DNA of 64,000 bases from Rhodamnia argentea. Its lineage: Eukaryota > Streptophyta > Magnoliopsida > Myrtales > Myrtaceae. Shown here piece by piece: positions 13,011 to 26,295 of this stretch. Below the pieces are notes generated by a model. It was not told where the DNA came from. It saw only the letters and a program-made list of their open reading frames with translations, and searched no databases. Every line of letters begins with the position of its first letter. Positions within the stretch are counted from its first letter, which is position 1. Location: contig NC_063157.1 of the NCBI RefSeq assembly GCF_020921035.1, positions 5,204,501-5,268,500 on the forward strand. Direction: 5' to 3'. The translations under genes were made by a program, and so were the position numbers.

Positions 13011-14136
13011 TCTTTTTGCCTTAAATAGATAGAAAAAAAGATAGATATAGATACTGAAATTCGATAAAATTCTAATTGAAAAAAAATGCACACATGGAGA
13101 AGCTAAAAGGAACATCCAATGTAAAGATAATTTCAGCTTATTCTCACCTCGGGCGACTACTCTTCAAACACCTTGCTAAATTTTTTTCTAGTGCGGTATA
13201 GTTTCACTCCGTACGCCCTCCATATAGTTACCAAACGCAAGCTTTCACAATATACAATCGAATCTAGTCTCGAGTCAATGACACTGCTAATTATCCAACT
13301 TTTGTTCAGCATGCTGTGTATCCCCAAACTTTCAATTAATTCTAGGAGTCTGTTAACTTGATGGCCCAAAATGTAGAAAGTAAGATCCTTAACAATAAGT
13401 CCCTTCAACTTATGTGGTTTGCAATGTCATCCTTCAATTTTCAATTGTTAAGTCCTTGAATTTTCTCGGAAAAAAGATGCTCTATTCAACATTAATTTTG
13501 AATATATTCAAGGATCATAAGTCAATTCTGAGTTGAAGAAAAGTATTATACAAGGGCCAAGAAATTAGCTAATTAAGCCAACTGAAAAGGTTTGAGAATG
13601 ACGGCTTAGGGTGGAAAAAGTTAAACCATAAAGGACAAATGGGCACTTCACCGGCATTCAGTATGGGCTAGTTTACTGGTTAAGGTCTCAATAACTCCAG
13701 CAATGGAACTTAATAAAGCAAGAACGGTCTCAAGGAATAAGTGAACAAAGGGAGAGGACCTTAAGAACACGGTAACTAACGCAAATTAAAGCACAAGGAT
13801 CAAGACTTTGCCCAGTCTCTGCGCAGATCGCTCAGCAATTCCTGATGATTCCCAACTTGACAACCGATTTGCTTTCCAACAGTTTGGCCCAAGCATTTGG
13901 AAAAAAGAATGGTAATGGGAGTTATCAAAAGTTGATGCCTCTCAAAAGCTCAAATGTATCCAGGAGGGCTTATTTCCAAACTGGAAATTAGACAGTAACA
14001 TCCGCTCCATGACAAAATTAAGCTACTGATTAAACAAAACTTCACATCAAAAAGGAGGAAACAAAGCCATTCCACAGGACAGCTATTTGACGTCCAGTCC
14101 GCCAACAAGCACAATGGCCATTTATGTGGACGGACG
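13011..14136. other. Intergenic region downstream of cytochrome c1
   Basis: AT-rich. It holds scattered phrases like GTCCCTTCAACTT and AGTCCTTGAATTTT (13400-13470) that look like decayed dispersed repeat. The part next to 14136 should be the cytochrome c1 3' UTR. No gene seen. Confidence 0.45.
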
Positions 14137-16791
14137 CTAGTTGACAACATCCAAAACCAATTTCCGCGATTTGAACACCGACCACTTCAAGCGCCTATAA
14201 TAAGCAGCTTGTAGTAGCGCCAATGACAGTACAAATATCCACTTGAATCCCATCTGGATAAAGAGAAATACAGCATTAGACGTTCTAAAATTTGCACATA
14301 ATATCATCTGAGAAAGGAAAAATCTATGGCGAAGAGGCAAACAACAAGGGTATAGAAAGATTGAAGGATGAACATTACGAGTTTTCTCTCTTCCATTTCA
14401 GGTTCCGCAGCCCAAGCTAAGAATGTCACAACATCTTTCCCCATCTGCAGCATAACCAAGTGAAAACTTAAGCTTTACCCGAGCATGACCATCAATAACA
14501 AGTACCAAACCTAGAAAACCTAAACTACGCATCAGTTATGAGCTCAAAGATTAATCAAACCTGAGATTCTGTTGCCGGGGTACCATCTTCGTACTCAATA
14601 GCACCATCGATGAGCATTTTCGGCATTGCAATAGCTCCACCAGGAAAATATGGATTGTAGTGCAGTCCATCTCTTATCTAGAATAATAGCACAACTAAGA
14701 ATAAGAAGCCGGAAAAAAAAAAAAAGGGCATCATCAATCACTAATGAGAGGACTAGCATCCTCCATGCCATATGAGAAGAACAAGATTTGTAAGGCAACT
14801 AACTCTTGGATCAGGTATGCCATCATTTTTCTCTATGAACCTTAAATACTACTTTAAACTCCTTTCTCATTCGTGCCAACCCTAGTAAAATGAAAGGAAA
14901 AAATGCAGCGAAAACAAGTACGCCTAATCTGATGGAACATCCCGACATCAACATCAACATTGCCTTTATCCCAAATTAGTTGGAGTCGGCGGTCGATCAA
15001 CCCAAAAATAAATAAAATAAAAACAAGACCAATTGAGGAAAAAGAAGTAATTATATAAAAATAAAAATAAATATTTATAATTATATATAGGGAAAAATGA
15101 CCAAAAAGGATAGTCTGGAACATAGGAATTCTGCCCCTTCACAATGCTAAAAATGTCATACAAGGATGGATAAGATGAGGGAACATTCTGACAGGGAAAA
15201 AAAATGATGGAACACCACTTACTGCAACACCAGCTGGAGGATCACGGTAACCGGTCAGAAGTGAAAATACATAATTTTGACCATTGTGACGAGCCTGAAA
15301 TAACAAAATTTCAAAATAATCATCTTTCCATGACCAAGTATAAGCAGAAAATAAATGAAACGAGAAAAGAGAAATTACTTTAGTGATTAGACTTAAATCA
15401 GGAGGATAGGCCCCTCCATTAGCAAATCTGGCTGCTGCTTCATTTGCATAAGGCTCAGGAAATCGATCACTTAGCTTCCCAGGACGAGTAAACATCTCAC
15501 CCTCATCGTTAGGCCCATCAACCACCTCGATCTCAGCCGCCATAGCTTTCACCTCGTCTTCCGTGTAAGCAACTCCCACTAAATCACGAAATGATATAAG
15601 AGACATTGAATGACAAGACGCACAGACTTGCTGGTAAACCTGGTGACCACGGCGGATCCTGCTCATGGAAAGCATTCATGTGAAGGTTCCATAAGACATA
15701 AAATAGTGGCTGAACTGTCATATAATAAAAAGTTATAGTTCATATGAAAAACTTTGACCAGCATATTAGCACAAAAAAACTTGATTCAATTATTATGCGG
15801 GAGTAGCAATAAATCCCATCTGGGAGAGAAGAGGTAAATAGCTTTGTCGAATGGCAATTCCACACATTTTTCTTTTTTTTTTCACAAAACAAGGCCTTGT
15901 ACATTGAGTTTGGCAACATGAGGACACTAAAAATGGCGAGGAACACATAAAAGGAAAAACGTGGATTTACTCTGCCCAAAGTGGGGAAGGCCAGTGATTT
16001 TATTGCAGAATGGCTCTATAAAACATAAACAATCTCTCTTTCTTAAGCTTAAGAAGATCAAGCCCATTATAATTCCATGAGTATAATTGTAAAGTCGAGA
16101 AGAAAACGGTGCAACAAAGATAAAAAACCAAAAACTCACGATGCATGGTCATAAGAACTCAGAATGCCTTTGTGAGGCCAGGGATAGCTTGGACACTCTA
16201 AACCATGTTCTGCCTCATCAGAAGCAGACGCAAGTGTTGTGAAGCTAAAAAATCCTGAGACACCTGCCCCGAGCAATGCAAATGCTCTCAAAGCACTCAC
16301 ACCTCCAGCATTAATCTCACTTTCCTTTGAGAAAAGTGGGGCCAACGATGTAGAAGCCTGCAAATATAGCATGTACATATAACTAAATCAATATAGTTAT
16401 CGAGCCCAATAATGCATCTACCATGCTGATAACCATAAAGAAGATGCATCCTGGTCCAATGTTTACTATGCTGCTTGAGATTCAAAAGGGTAAAAATCAG
16501 CTTCAGTGAGCTTACAGATGAAGATCCAACTAAATAACAGATGAAGAAAGACATTCTTCTGATCCATAGGAAATGAACTATCCCATTCATATAGAAGAAT
16601 GAGTAGGAACTTGCAAGCCTCCATATGACATTCATTCATTAGGAAAGACACATAACTGCACATGATCATGCATCTGCAATTACATGATCATGCATATGCA
16701 ATTCTCTTGAATACAAAACAGTAAAAATTACCTTGAAGCAAGGCTGAAGTTTTCTCCTCAAAAGCTGGCGAACAAATCCTCCCCCAGCCAT
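14137..16791 (-). CDS. CYC1: Cytochrome c1, haem protein of mitochondrial complex III
   Basis: Membrane-anchored haem c subunit of the cytochrome bc1 complex in the mitochondrial inner membrane; passes electrons from the Rieske protein to cytochrome c. Seven minus-strand exons: 16732-16791, 16140-16357, 15379-15658, 15223-15294, 14561-14677, 14379-14444 and 14137-14253. All have GT-AG borders in phase, giving 309 aa. The N-terminus ([20 protein letters not shown]) is basic and serves as a presequence. A hydrophobic stretch near residues 45-60 is the second part of the bipartite import signal. The haem motif CASCH is at about residues 105-109 and the Met axial ligand at about 228 (AIAMPKML). 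Between them lies the acidic [20 protein letters not shown] segment. The C-terminal anchor [20 protein letters not shown] is followed by a basic tail ([11 protein letters not shown]). Length and every landmark match plant cytochrome c1. Confidence 0.97.
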
Positions 16792-17882
16792 TTCAGGTCA
16801 GATGAGTTTCCTGCTTGCCTCAAATCCCAAAATAAAAGCACGATTCACAAATGTAGGAACAAGATAAACAAGCTTAGTACCCAATTCAAATTCCATCAAG
16901 TAGCAACATATTGGGTTCGGGGAGATCAAAGTTATACATACTGTGCAGGGTAATGAAAGTTCCTCCATTTTCTACGTACAGAAGGAAAGAATTAGGGAGA
17001 AAAACCAGCGCAACAATGGAACTAGTTCACCCAAAAAGGAAAATGAGAAGCCAAGGGGACCCATAGAAGATTTTCATACACCAGACCAGTGAAATTCCGC
17101 AGAGCACTTGTTAAACTCTTACAATACGTATAATTAAATTACAAATAGCTTTGTAAAATCCTACTGCCTCTACAGAAGTATAATGAACAACATGCCCGAA
17201 GATCTCTATCATCCCGATTGTAACTTCATATAACTCTCTGAATCAGACATTGCTCCGATGTAGCTTGTTAAATAATTCAAATACCGCCGCCATGAAAGAG
17301 TATCTAATCCATTCCAAAGCCTCATCAGTTCAAAGATGTTATTAGCTCTCACCATGCTCGCTGTAGGGCCGGGGGCGTCATCACACAAACACGAACAGAT
17401 CAGTGGCCACATGGCCCTCCTTCTCATTATCTTATCTTGCACAGATCATGAAGACTGCTAGCACGAACCAGGTACACGCACTCATCGAGTTCGATGCCAA
17501 AATGATCGATTCCAGAGTGATAGATAACTACCACGGATAACTGACACCGGCCAAAAACCAACGTCGCAAAGACTATAAATCAATCCCCGAAACTCTCTCA
17601 GATACCAACCAGCTTTTGCTCGGGACTACTAGCACAAAGAAGCACCGAGGGCCAGCAGTCGGCTTCGAAATGCGTTCACAGAGCCACTCTCTCTGTGCGA
17701 GAGCTAACAAACTAGCGATACCCTCAATTCAGTCCCATCCAAACCATACGTTCGCAACGGGCGGATAAATTCAGAGTCATAACGGCACGCGCAGGTAGAG
17801 ATGGCAATTCCAAGTTCACGTGAATCGCCAATAAACCCTAGCACAGTTGCCGGAGGAACTAGAATTCGAAGAGAAACTTACG

Positions 17883-17990
17883 GGATTTCGACGCGACGAT
17901 GGCTGAACGGAGGCCAAGATGAGAGATCGAAACAAAAAAGAAGAAGCGGAACTTCGAGTTCAGAAATTAGAATCAGCAATGCCACGACTT
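17883..17990 (-). promoter_or_regulatory. Probable untranslated first exon of the cytochrome c1 gene
   Basis: On the minus strand a strong donor (ATCCC|GTAAGTTTC) lies at 17882/17881, about 1.1 kb upstream of the ATG, after a CT-rich leader. This suggests a 5' UTR exon spliced to a site just before the ATG near 16.8 kb. The upstream edge of the exon is a guess. Confidence 0.45.
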
Positions 17991-19284
17991 CTAGAGAGAG
18001 AGAGAGCCACACTCCATTTCCGCCTCGAGAAAGTTTCCGGGCCTACTGGGGCCGGGCCTTCGACATAAGCCCTCCAGATCACCAAAAGTTTCCCGGCCTT
18101 CTCGGGCCGGGCCTTACAAGAATGGGCTCAAATGGCTCTAAAATGAGCCCTTCAGACGTCCAACAGCTTCTGGGCCTCGGAATAGTAGCCCCTATGAACC
18201 CCGCTCGATCAGCTGCTTCCACTTCTCCGGCAACCGGCGACACGACACGACATGCTCACATCATACGGAATCGAGGGCTGTCGCCGCCTTCCACCCTCGT
18301 CTCACGTCTCTACCTATTGAACCGTGTCGTTCAAAATATCTTGCTCACGTGCGTATCTCACCCCGACCCACCCCCCCTCCTCCCTCCAAATGAAGATCCT
18401 CACGTTTAAAATCCCTTCGCTCTTCGGTGGTCCTCCTCCTCCGTCTCCCCCTCCCGTCGCCCAACACGAGCACCGCGCTTCCCATTTATATCGCCCGTAC
18501 TAATTCTTCATTACGCAAATAAGGCTTTGGACCTACCCATCTCTGAAGCATGTGCCTCACTCCCCCTTGAAGTCGCCTTCCTCGTACGAAACGAACTTTC
18601 CCCCACCACGCTGTCCGTCCCCATCTCCCCCGTGACGGTGATTAAAAGCCTTTCCTCGATCTCACTTGAACAAAACCCAAGCTGTTGCCCTCTCTCACAC
18701 CCCTATCCGAAAGGCATATTCCCTTTCATTCCCTTATCCTATTGAATTTAACTTGCGGGCCGCACCACTCATCCGCGAGCAGAGCACCCCTCTAGCCTCA
18801 GGTGGCCGGAAGGTCTTTTCCCCACCCCGGGCCGGGGGCGTAACCCCTTAACGATGTGACGAGGCAAAAAGGTTTTACAAAACTTTTACGACGTAGTAGC
18901 GCGATCGAGAACTGTTTCGTCGTAACTTGGACGACAACATCGTAGATAGGCTCATTAGAATATCATATGTTCAGGCATGGAAAGCAAAGTCATCTTTTGA
19001 GGAGTTGTCTTTGTTGAAACAAAGGCGTCACTCTCCGAATCTTTACCTTCTTCGTTCTTTCTTCTTCCTCTTCTTCTACTTTTTCTTTACCGATTCTCAG
19101 TGAACAATCAATCAGTCATTCAGAATTCAAAGGGTCAGACCTAACTACTCACACCCGAAAGATCCTTCCTTTCGCACGCTTCTCTCTTTCTTTCCCACTC
19201 CACCTCCATCAAACACCCCTCATTCAGTCAATTCATCAAACACCTATCTCGATCGACCCAGAAGGAATCGGATTTGCTCTCCCC
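17991..19284. promoter_or_regulatory. Shared head-to-head promoter region of CYC1 and the TLC gene
   Basis: The two genes diverge from here. The interval is C-rich with pyrimidine tracts; CTTCTTCCTCTTCTTCT near 19060 and CTCTCTTTCTTTCCC near 19180 fit a TLC gene leader. The plus-strand frame at 17801-18409 overlaps the CYC1 leader and looks non-coding. Confidence 0.45.
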
Positions 19285-20227
19285 ATGGACGCCGCCGCCC
19301 TCCTCGACTCCCTCCCTCCCCCGCTCCCCCTCTTCCTCGCCATGTTCCTCGCCGTCTACCTGGCCGGGCACGCCGTCGTCTTCCGCGGCTGGAGCCCCAA
19401 GGCCCGGCCCGAGGCTTCCAGCTGCCTGATCTCCCTCGCCCACGGCACTCCCGCCGTCTTCCTTGCCTCCTTCGCCCTCCTCTCCGACCCTTCGCACGGC
19501 TTCTCGTCCCCCAACACCAAGGCCCAGGACGCCGTCCTCGAGTTCAGCAGTGCCTACTTCTTCGCCGATCTCTTGCATTACGTCGTGTTTTACCCCAAGG
19601 ATCTTCTCTTCATCGGCCACCACTTGGCCACTCTTTTCGTCTTCCTCACCTGCAGGTATCGCCATTCCGAATTGTCGCGTGGTAGCAGTAACTTTCTTGT
19701 CCCGTAGTGTTACGCTCTAGAACTTTACTTGATCAATGCGACAAAGAAAAGATTTGATCTTGTTGTGTGATGTCAGTTTGGAGTTATTCGTGATGTTGTT
19801 GCATTCATAGTGTTTTGTATAAAACTCCAACCTTTCCTCCAGGTACTTGGTCCGCCACGGGGCTTTCGCGATCTTGGTCCTGTTGATCCTTGCGGAGGTT
19901 ACGAGCGCTTGCCAAAACGCGTGGACGTTGGCAGGTGTGCGGAGGAGAGACTCGGCTCTTGCTGCTAAGGTGTTTGATGCTTTGTCTGCACCTTTCTATT
20001 CATTTTATTCTGTTGTCAGAGGGCTTGTAGGTCCACTCTTTCTGTATAAAATGGGGGTGTTCTATGCGAGTGGCGGTGCAGAAGGTGTGATTCCAAAGTG
20101 GGTTTGGGTTTCTTGGTTGGTCGTGGTTTCAGTTGCCATTGGTGTTAGCATTTTGTGGGTGTCCAATCTTTGGGCTGAGTTCTTCACGGAAAGAAGCAGA
20201 GGTAGACTGGAGAAAAAGTCAAGATAG
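19285..20227 (+). CDS. TLC (TRAM-LAG1-CLN8) domain membrane protein
   Basis: Multi-pass membrane protein of the TLC lipid-sensing family. TLC proteins include ceramide synthases and lipid-handling proteins; the role of this plant subgroup is not something I know. Two exons: 19285-19655 and 19843-20227, join TGC AG|G TAC in phase, 251 aa. Hydrophobic segments are visible at about residues 10-30 (LPLFLAMFLAVYLAGHAVVF), 50-68, 90-105 (SSAYFFADLLHYVVFYPKDL), 112-125 (HHLATLFVFLTC), 130-146 and 215-235. The FFADLLHY and IGHHLATL motifs carry conserved histidines of the TLC core. The tail ERSRGRLEKKSR ends with lysines that could act as an ER-retention signal (inference). The first exon is very GC-rich at codon third positions, unlike the second. 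The 187-bp intron is GT-AG. Confidence 0.9.
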
Positions 20228-21804
20228 TCTTTTCTGTTTGTTCTTCTTGTTGTAATGATAATGTATTTTACGTTACACGGTAGAGAAGATAAGAGCTCAG
20301 GTCATTTATATTCCTCCCATGATGTCTGAATGAACAGTTTGGGTGATGAATTATGGATCTTTTCTTTGGGGTTTGGGTTGAGGCATTGGTCGGGGGTGAT
20401 ATATCAGTGGTGTATCAGTTATAGGTTTGTGTCAGTGGAAGGATATAAAGGAAATACATGAATTTGTCCATAAGCTTTGCTCATGCTTCTGCAGTATTAA
20501 TTCACGCCTTTCAACTCAGTCTGTGCTATTCCGTTTCTGGTGATTAGGTCCATACATTATGTTCACTTCTTTGCGTTGGGTCATGCATATGGTTTTCTAC
20601 GTCATCGGTAATGTCTGGTTTATGGCCTTCCTGCTAAGCTTACCGCACTTGTAAATCAAGATGCTAAAATATTTAGAGCTTTGTTTTTCAGCTAGTCAGC
20701 TTGATGGGCTACTCATGAATAGCTGAGCTCTCATTTCATGACTTTTTATTAAGTGCACTGACTTCTAACAATATGCTATTTGGAAGGAGAAAGTTAGGAC
20801 ATTTTTAATTCATGAATGGAGTGGCTCCAACTAAGCTTGAATTTGTATACACCTGTATGGAATGTTGATTCCGTAATGAGTTGACTCGTGGACGTGATGC
20901 ATTTGTTGAATGTCTTGGGCTTGCTCATACTGCTTTCCACAGCAACCTGACTAGCTGGAGAGATTACTTTATCCCTTTCCCATGTTCAATGATCCATTAG
21001 TCATGATCTCATTAAAGCTACCCCATACCTTGCAACATATGAACTAAAAACTTTAACTGACATGATTAGAATTAGAGTTGAAGTTATACGATTGCTAGAT
21101 TGCTAGCTTTATGGTGCTGTAGGTTGGCTCTGTCTATGGATTCTAGGACTGGGAATGCAAACAATTAGGGACATTGGGGATATGTGCTTGAGTATATAAG
21201 TTGACATCTTGCATTAGGTCTTTTGGGCGCGCATAACGTTACGATTAGAAGATATATCAAAACAACTGATCGGACCGGCTGCTGCATCCATTCTGACGTT
21301 ATACCAAACAAAGTTCAGAAATGATGAAGTCCCACGGTCCTTTAGAACTGACCTTGGGGCGAGTAAGGTCAGCTGTATCAAAAAAAGTGATTCATGTTCA
21401 CCAGTCGATAGAGAAATTCTGGGAACTTGTCCAACAAAACTAGATTGAGTGGAATGTGCTGCTCCCAAGGGGAGAAGGGTTGGGGGTCATGTTGGGTTAA
21501 ACTTTCTAACGCTGGCAGGTTGTGACTGCAATTGCAAGTGGTAACGTTTCAATGTAAAGACAATTTCTCAGACCGACGGTCTGTAGTCAGATATACTCGC
21601 TGCTAAGTGGGATAAGGAATTATAAACCTGGCATAGCCATTTATTGAATTCATGCGAGGATTGGACCGAAGCAGCAATATAAGTCATGTTGAAAGATATG
21701 TCAGACGGGGTGTGCTTGAAAATAAACACAAACTAGAACATAAGAGTGACTCGATATGTGCGAACTGAGAAGACTAGTCTTCAGTTGGTGGAGCTTTTTC
21801 CTTC
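20228..21804. other. Convergent intergenic region
   Basis: Between the stops of the TLC gene and the first LHT gene. The first 200-300 bases are likely the TLC 3' UTR. No reading frame here resembles a known protein and I see no clear repeat. Confidence 0.4.
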
Positions 21805-24269
21805 CTACGAGTAGAATTTGTAGTTCTTTGCGCTTACTATGATTGACCTTAGCCCTCCGATCGGCGACAGAATCATCAGGAGGACACCCAGTATGATGCA
21901 TATCTGAAATTTCATGGGTAAATTCTTTTAGAAGACATTTGCAGCGACTATTTTCCTTAGAGAAAGCAAGCAAACTCTGAATGAGAACTCACCCAATTGG
22001 TGAACCAGGAGAGACTAAACCTTCTGGGCTTGTAGATAGCCAGCCACATGATGCATGGTAGCTGAACAAAATTTGATACTAAGTCAGAGAGGCCTGAACC
22101 AACTCCATGAGCATGTATACAGATTTATTCATGGGGTTTCCTGTTCTTGACTCGAATCAATGAGACTTACGAAATATGTTGTCGGGGCGAAAGCAAATCC
22201 TCCAAAGAATCCCAGGAGACCTCCGAAGAAAGGGAAGGTAATGCCCACAAACATGGTGAAAGCTGAGATCGAAACAAGGACAACTAAGTTCAGCAAAAGA
22301 GTGTCTACAAATGGCCTCAAGCAGAAGCCAGCTTTGATTGATGAAGCTTTCCATGGGTGACTGTGAGGTGAGAAAACTTACCCACGTATAGATTACGCGT
22401 TACGAACCGAAGTATTGCTGAGGGCTTGAAATGGAGTTTCTTCACCAGGAAAGTCTCTATCATGTCGAAAACTGGCATTGCAAAGAGCTGCATTCCACAT
22501 GACCAAAACATTGCAGACACAGAGTGAAATTTCTGTATATGAACCTCAATAACTCCCAGGATCGATCGGCTAATTCATCGTCCCAAAAGAAAATTTGCTT
22601 TTCTTTTCGTATATACAGAGCCACTCTTCAGTCATTTGCATCACGGAACGAGGACGTATATGTAGTGTTAAGAATTATGACCAGTGCATTTGCATATCGG
22701 AGAAGAGCAAGTACTGACATACTGTCTAAATCAATTGCTACACTTTCAAACTGTTTGCACGTGCAGCTAAACTAGGACAGTTTGTGCAAGAGATTGTACC
22801 TGGTAGCTACCAATAACGTGGATGACGACAAATGCGTTGGCCGTGATGATCAACCACTCGGGCTTCTCGAGCGAAATGAGAATATTGTCCTCGACCTTAT
22901 TCCCGAACACCAAGTACCCGATTAGTGCAACAGGAAAGTAACACAGCGCCACGATGATGTAGGCGAGCACCACTCCTCTCCACATCGGGCCCTTGGATGG
23001 CTTCTCCGGGGTCGAAGGGATGGTGGCTTGGATCTCCAACACCACATTGTGGCCAGCATATGCGAACGCAACGTCGCCTAGGGCGCTTAGGAAGTTGAAT
23101 ACGTTTCCGGAGGTGGTGGAGGCTCGAGAGCTATAGTCAACGTTATGTTCGACACCCTTGTGGACGGAGGCTGCCCACGCAATGGTAGAGTAGCTGCAAG
23201 GATAACATCTAGCTGATGTGCATACTCTAAGCTTAACAATTTGAAGACTGATTGTTTCCACTGTTCTTCTTTTTGTCTTTCTTTTGTGAAGAACTTTAAG
23301 ACTAAGTTATGTTCTTCCAACTTTCAAAATCAGTTTCGACGACTCTGCACTTCTTGGAGCCAGGAGTAATACTATAAAGTGGGGAACGAACAAAAGATGC
23401 TGATACCTCAAGGACATGACGGCTGCTGCCAAAGAAACCATGGATATGGAGTTGAAATTCGGGAGATGAGCGAGAACGAAATGAGCCGAGGCGAAGATCA
23501 TGATGAAATATGAAGTCTTGAGATGTTTTCCATTTGGTTGGGCCAAGTTGTAAATCTTCTCCAGTGATTTCCCTCCAGTGACCATGTAGACAATGTCCAC
23601 GCCCACCTCGCAGATCAGCTGTTGGGGCACCACCACGTAGAGGCCGAGCTTCTCGCCGAACGCGTGCTGGCCAAGCTCATGGTACCTGTCAAACCGCTTA
23701 CCCGGGACCATCTCGTGCATCTCCACCATTTGCCACAGGGTGTAAAGCGTGATGACCCATGACAGTATCAATATTACCACACCAGGACCCCTGACCACAA
23801 CAGGAGTCGAAAAGAATTTGTGCTAAATTGTGGAGCTACAGTTATGCATGGTTGAAGAAATGATTTTCATGTTCTTCTGTGTTAAAGGTGTCATCTTGAT
23901 TTGAGCCTCAAATCTTTTTTCGTATGACTTGGTTTCGGCTTTGTATAATGACATATTTCATTCGATTTGAGGAAATGTTACCATCCAAGCTCTGACATAG
24001 CATAAGGGAGACCCAGGACACCAGCGCCAACCATGGCAGTGACGTTGTGAAATGCCGAGTACCACCATTTTGCGTTCCTGGAAGATGTGATCGGAAGCCA
24101 ATCGTCGATTTCCTTCTGCTTCACTGGTGGTCTGCCGCCCTGTCCTCGATCAAACCGCGCAACATATTGACCGCCAATAACGAAAGCAGGCAGAATCACT
24201 AATCGCTAGGACTAAACAAATCAGCAGCGGACTTACCTTGTCGTTGTCGTCGCCGCCCTCAGTCCCCAT
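21805..24269 (-). CDS. LHT: LHT-type amino acid transporter, copy A
   Basis: Proton-coupled amino acid importer of the AAAP family, lysine-histidine transporter branch, expected in the plasma membrane. Eight minus-strand exons: 24237-24269, 23982-24139, 23407-23790, 22800-23193, 22382-22487, 22171-22262, 21993-22061 and 21805-21903, GT-AG and in phase, give 444 aa, the usual LHT length. Landmarks: [20 protein letters not shown] before the first membrane helix, [20 protein letters not shown] in helix 1, [20 protein letters not shown] in the first loop, [20 protein letters not shown], and GPMWRGVV. About ten or eleven hydrophobic helices follow the family pattern, ending in AKNYKFYS. Compared with copy B the loop after KSLEKIYNL is altered (AQPNGKHLK in place of a CSDCKKIK type), losing two cysteines. 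Exons 2-8 have exactly the same lengths as in copy B, so the two are tandem duplicates. Confidence 0.95.
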
Positions 24270-25270
24270 GGATCGACAGGAATCACCGGCACAACAGGGG
24301 GAGGAGAAAGACGAAGCACTAAAACAAACAGATGAAGGAAGGAGAGTTATGTATGTTCTCAATGTGTCTATCCAAGGAAGCCAGACGATGCATTCTACGA
24401 GTATGGAAATAAAACTCGGACCCGATAAATTGTTTTGGACGGATTTACGATTTGAGGACGACACAGTTGTCTGATCCAGCCGTTGTAGGCTAAGGTTCTG
24501 AAGAAATTGAGAGCAACCCTTTTGCTGTAATCCTAGTTTTAGCAGATTGAGGCAGATTTCTTGCCGTCTTTGACGATGTGCATTAATTGGGTCGATTTGT
24601 TTCACGATGTTTTGATTCTTGTGTCCCGATTCATATTTATGCTTTTGGCAAGTTTGCTTTGCAGGCTGCAGTTAGAGATTCCCAATTTGACCGTTTCGAT
24701 TTCCCAAATGGGGATTCAAGCCTCATGAAGACCAAACAGGGCAGTAAGAAAGAATGATAAGGACTTCGATTTTGAAAGTTCCCCAATCGACCATGTCGCT
24801 TTCGCCGAGCGAAGCTTTAGGGAACAGATTCATCAGTCGCAGGTTCTATTGTCTGGGATATGATTTGACCCCCTTAACTTCACGCGATAATTGGTGACAT
24901 GTGAGTACTTTGGTTCTGTTCTGTTTTGATTAACAATCGCGCCGCGTTTTCGATTGCGATCTCGTTTGTGTACATGTTGATTTTACGTGACCTATGGAGT
25001 CGATTCATTTCATTCAAATGCTGAGGTCTAGTTTCTGGTCGGGATAGCTAAGCTGGCGGGGCAGAGGGACTGGAAATCCTCTCGTCGCGCATTCCACAAA
25101 TAGAAAGTTCGAAACGATTGGGATCTTTTTTGTGGAGATCGGATGCGGTTACTGATTCTCGATTCTTTCCTTTTGTAAAGATTCTTTTCCGATCAAGATA
25201 TATGGATGGATGCCACGGATCCATGTGTAGGTTCGAATCCTACCTGGAGAGATCTGATCCATTCATAATG
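24270..25270. promoter_or_regulatory. Upstream region of LHT copy A
   Basis: Non-coding interval that should contain the promoter and leader of copy A. The plus-strand frame at 24238-24474 overlaps the start codon region in antisense and is not credible. A tRNA T-arm-like hairpin lies at about 25229-25250 but no complete tRNA. Confidence 0.4.
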
Positions 25271-25943
25271 CACCGGATTAGGGGTGTGCAAACCGGACCG
25301 GACCGGCCCGGACCAGCCCGGGACCGGCTGGGTTGGTCCGGTCCTTGAGGTGGATGGTCCGGTCCCCGGTCCCAATAAATGGGACCGGTGATTGGGCGGT
25401 CCGTTCCTCGGGTTTCTTGTATTGGGATCGGACCGGCCCGACCAGGACCGAACCGCCAATAATATATAATTATTTATATATTAATATATACAATTGCAAA
25501 AAAAAATTGAAAACAAAACATAATAATAAAAGTCCACTGCCCATTTTTTTCCCAACCTTGCACGGTCCCACTCTCCTCTCAAGACTCTCTTTTTAGTCTT
25601 ATTTTCCATCTTGTTTTTGGTCATCTTTTCTCTCTCAAGGCTTTTTTGAGTGCGATTGGTATGTTTTTATCATGTAATGGCTGGATTTGGTATTGAATTC
25701 GAACATTTTAATCAAGTTCGTCGATCATAAAAGTCATAGCGAGTCGCTATGTTTTTACCATGGCATAGTTTATTAAGTTGACTAGATTTTCAATAGTTAG
25801 CGGTCCCTATCGGGCGGGACCGAGACCGCCGGTCCCGGTCCGGTCCTTGGTCCAGATAAATATGGGGACCGGGACTACGGTCCGGTCCCCGGTTCCATGC
25901 CAGGACCGGACCGGCCCGGATCATGCACACCCCTACACCGGAT
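25271..25943. mobile_element. hAT-like non-autonomous element with perfect 8-bp target duplication
   Basis: The element body is 25279-25935 (657 bp). Ends are TAGGGGTGTGCA on the left and TGCACACCCCTA on the right, a perfect 12-bp inverted repeat. Flanks are CACCGGAT at 25271-25278 and again at 25936-25943, a perfect 8-bp target duplication as made by hAT transposases. Both subterminal regions are dense in CCGGACCGG/CCGGTCC words in opposite orientation. The middle is AT-rich with no transposase frame, so it must have been moved in trans. Confidence 0.88.
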
Positions 25944-26295
25944 GACGCATTATCAAGTATGCGACCGCTGAATTCTTATCCACAAGTGATCAGTACCGGG
26001 CTCATCGAACTGAATGAAGAATAACTAAAGCCACAAATCTTTTCTAAAGATCCTTAAAGAAGAATTACGCAGCAAGAGAAGATATATGCACACAGGAACG
26101 GAAGGAAAGAGCATAGAGAAGTTGCACAAATCACCCATCACAGACGCACAATGTACTGATACTCCATTAATAACCAGACGTGTTCCTGCTTGAATATTTA
26201 GTCTTGCCCACCATGTTCTATGATCTGTCTCTATGGGCACTCGGAATCTGAACTGGTCTGCATCGGAGACAAACCCGGTTCGCTTCCATGCGAGT
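25944..26295. other. 3' region of LHT copy B
   Basis: Between the hAT-like element and the stop of LHT copy B; probably 3' UTR. Nothing else seen. Confidence 0.4.

Noticed and set aside
17801..18409. 202-residue open frame on the plus strand.
   Set aside because: It overlaps the cytochrome c1 leader in antisense, is low in recognisable protein features and has no family resemblance.
25200..25260. Possible tRNA gene: GTAGGTTCGAATCCTAC forms a perfect T-arm.
   Set aside because: No matching acceptor stem, D-arm or anticodon arm in the 60-70 bases upstream; at most a plastid or mitochondrial tRNA fragment.
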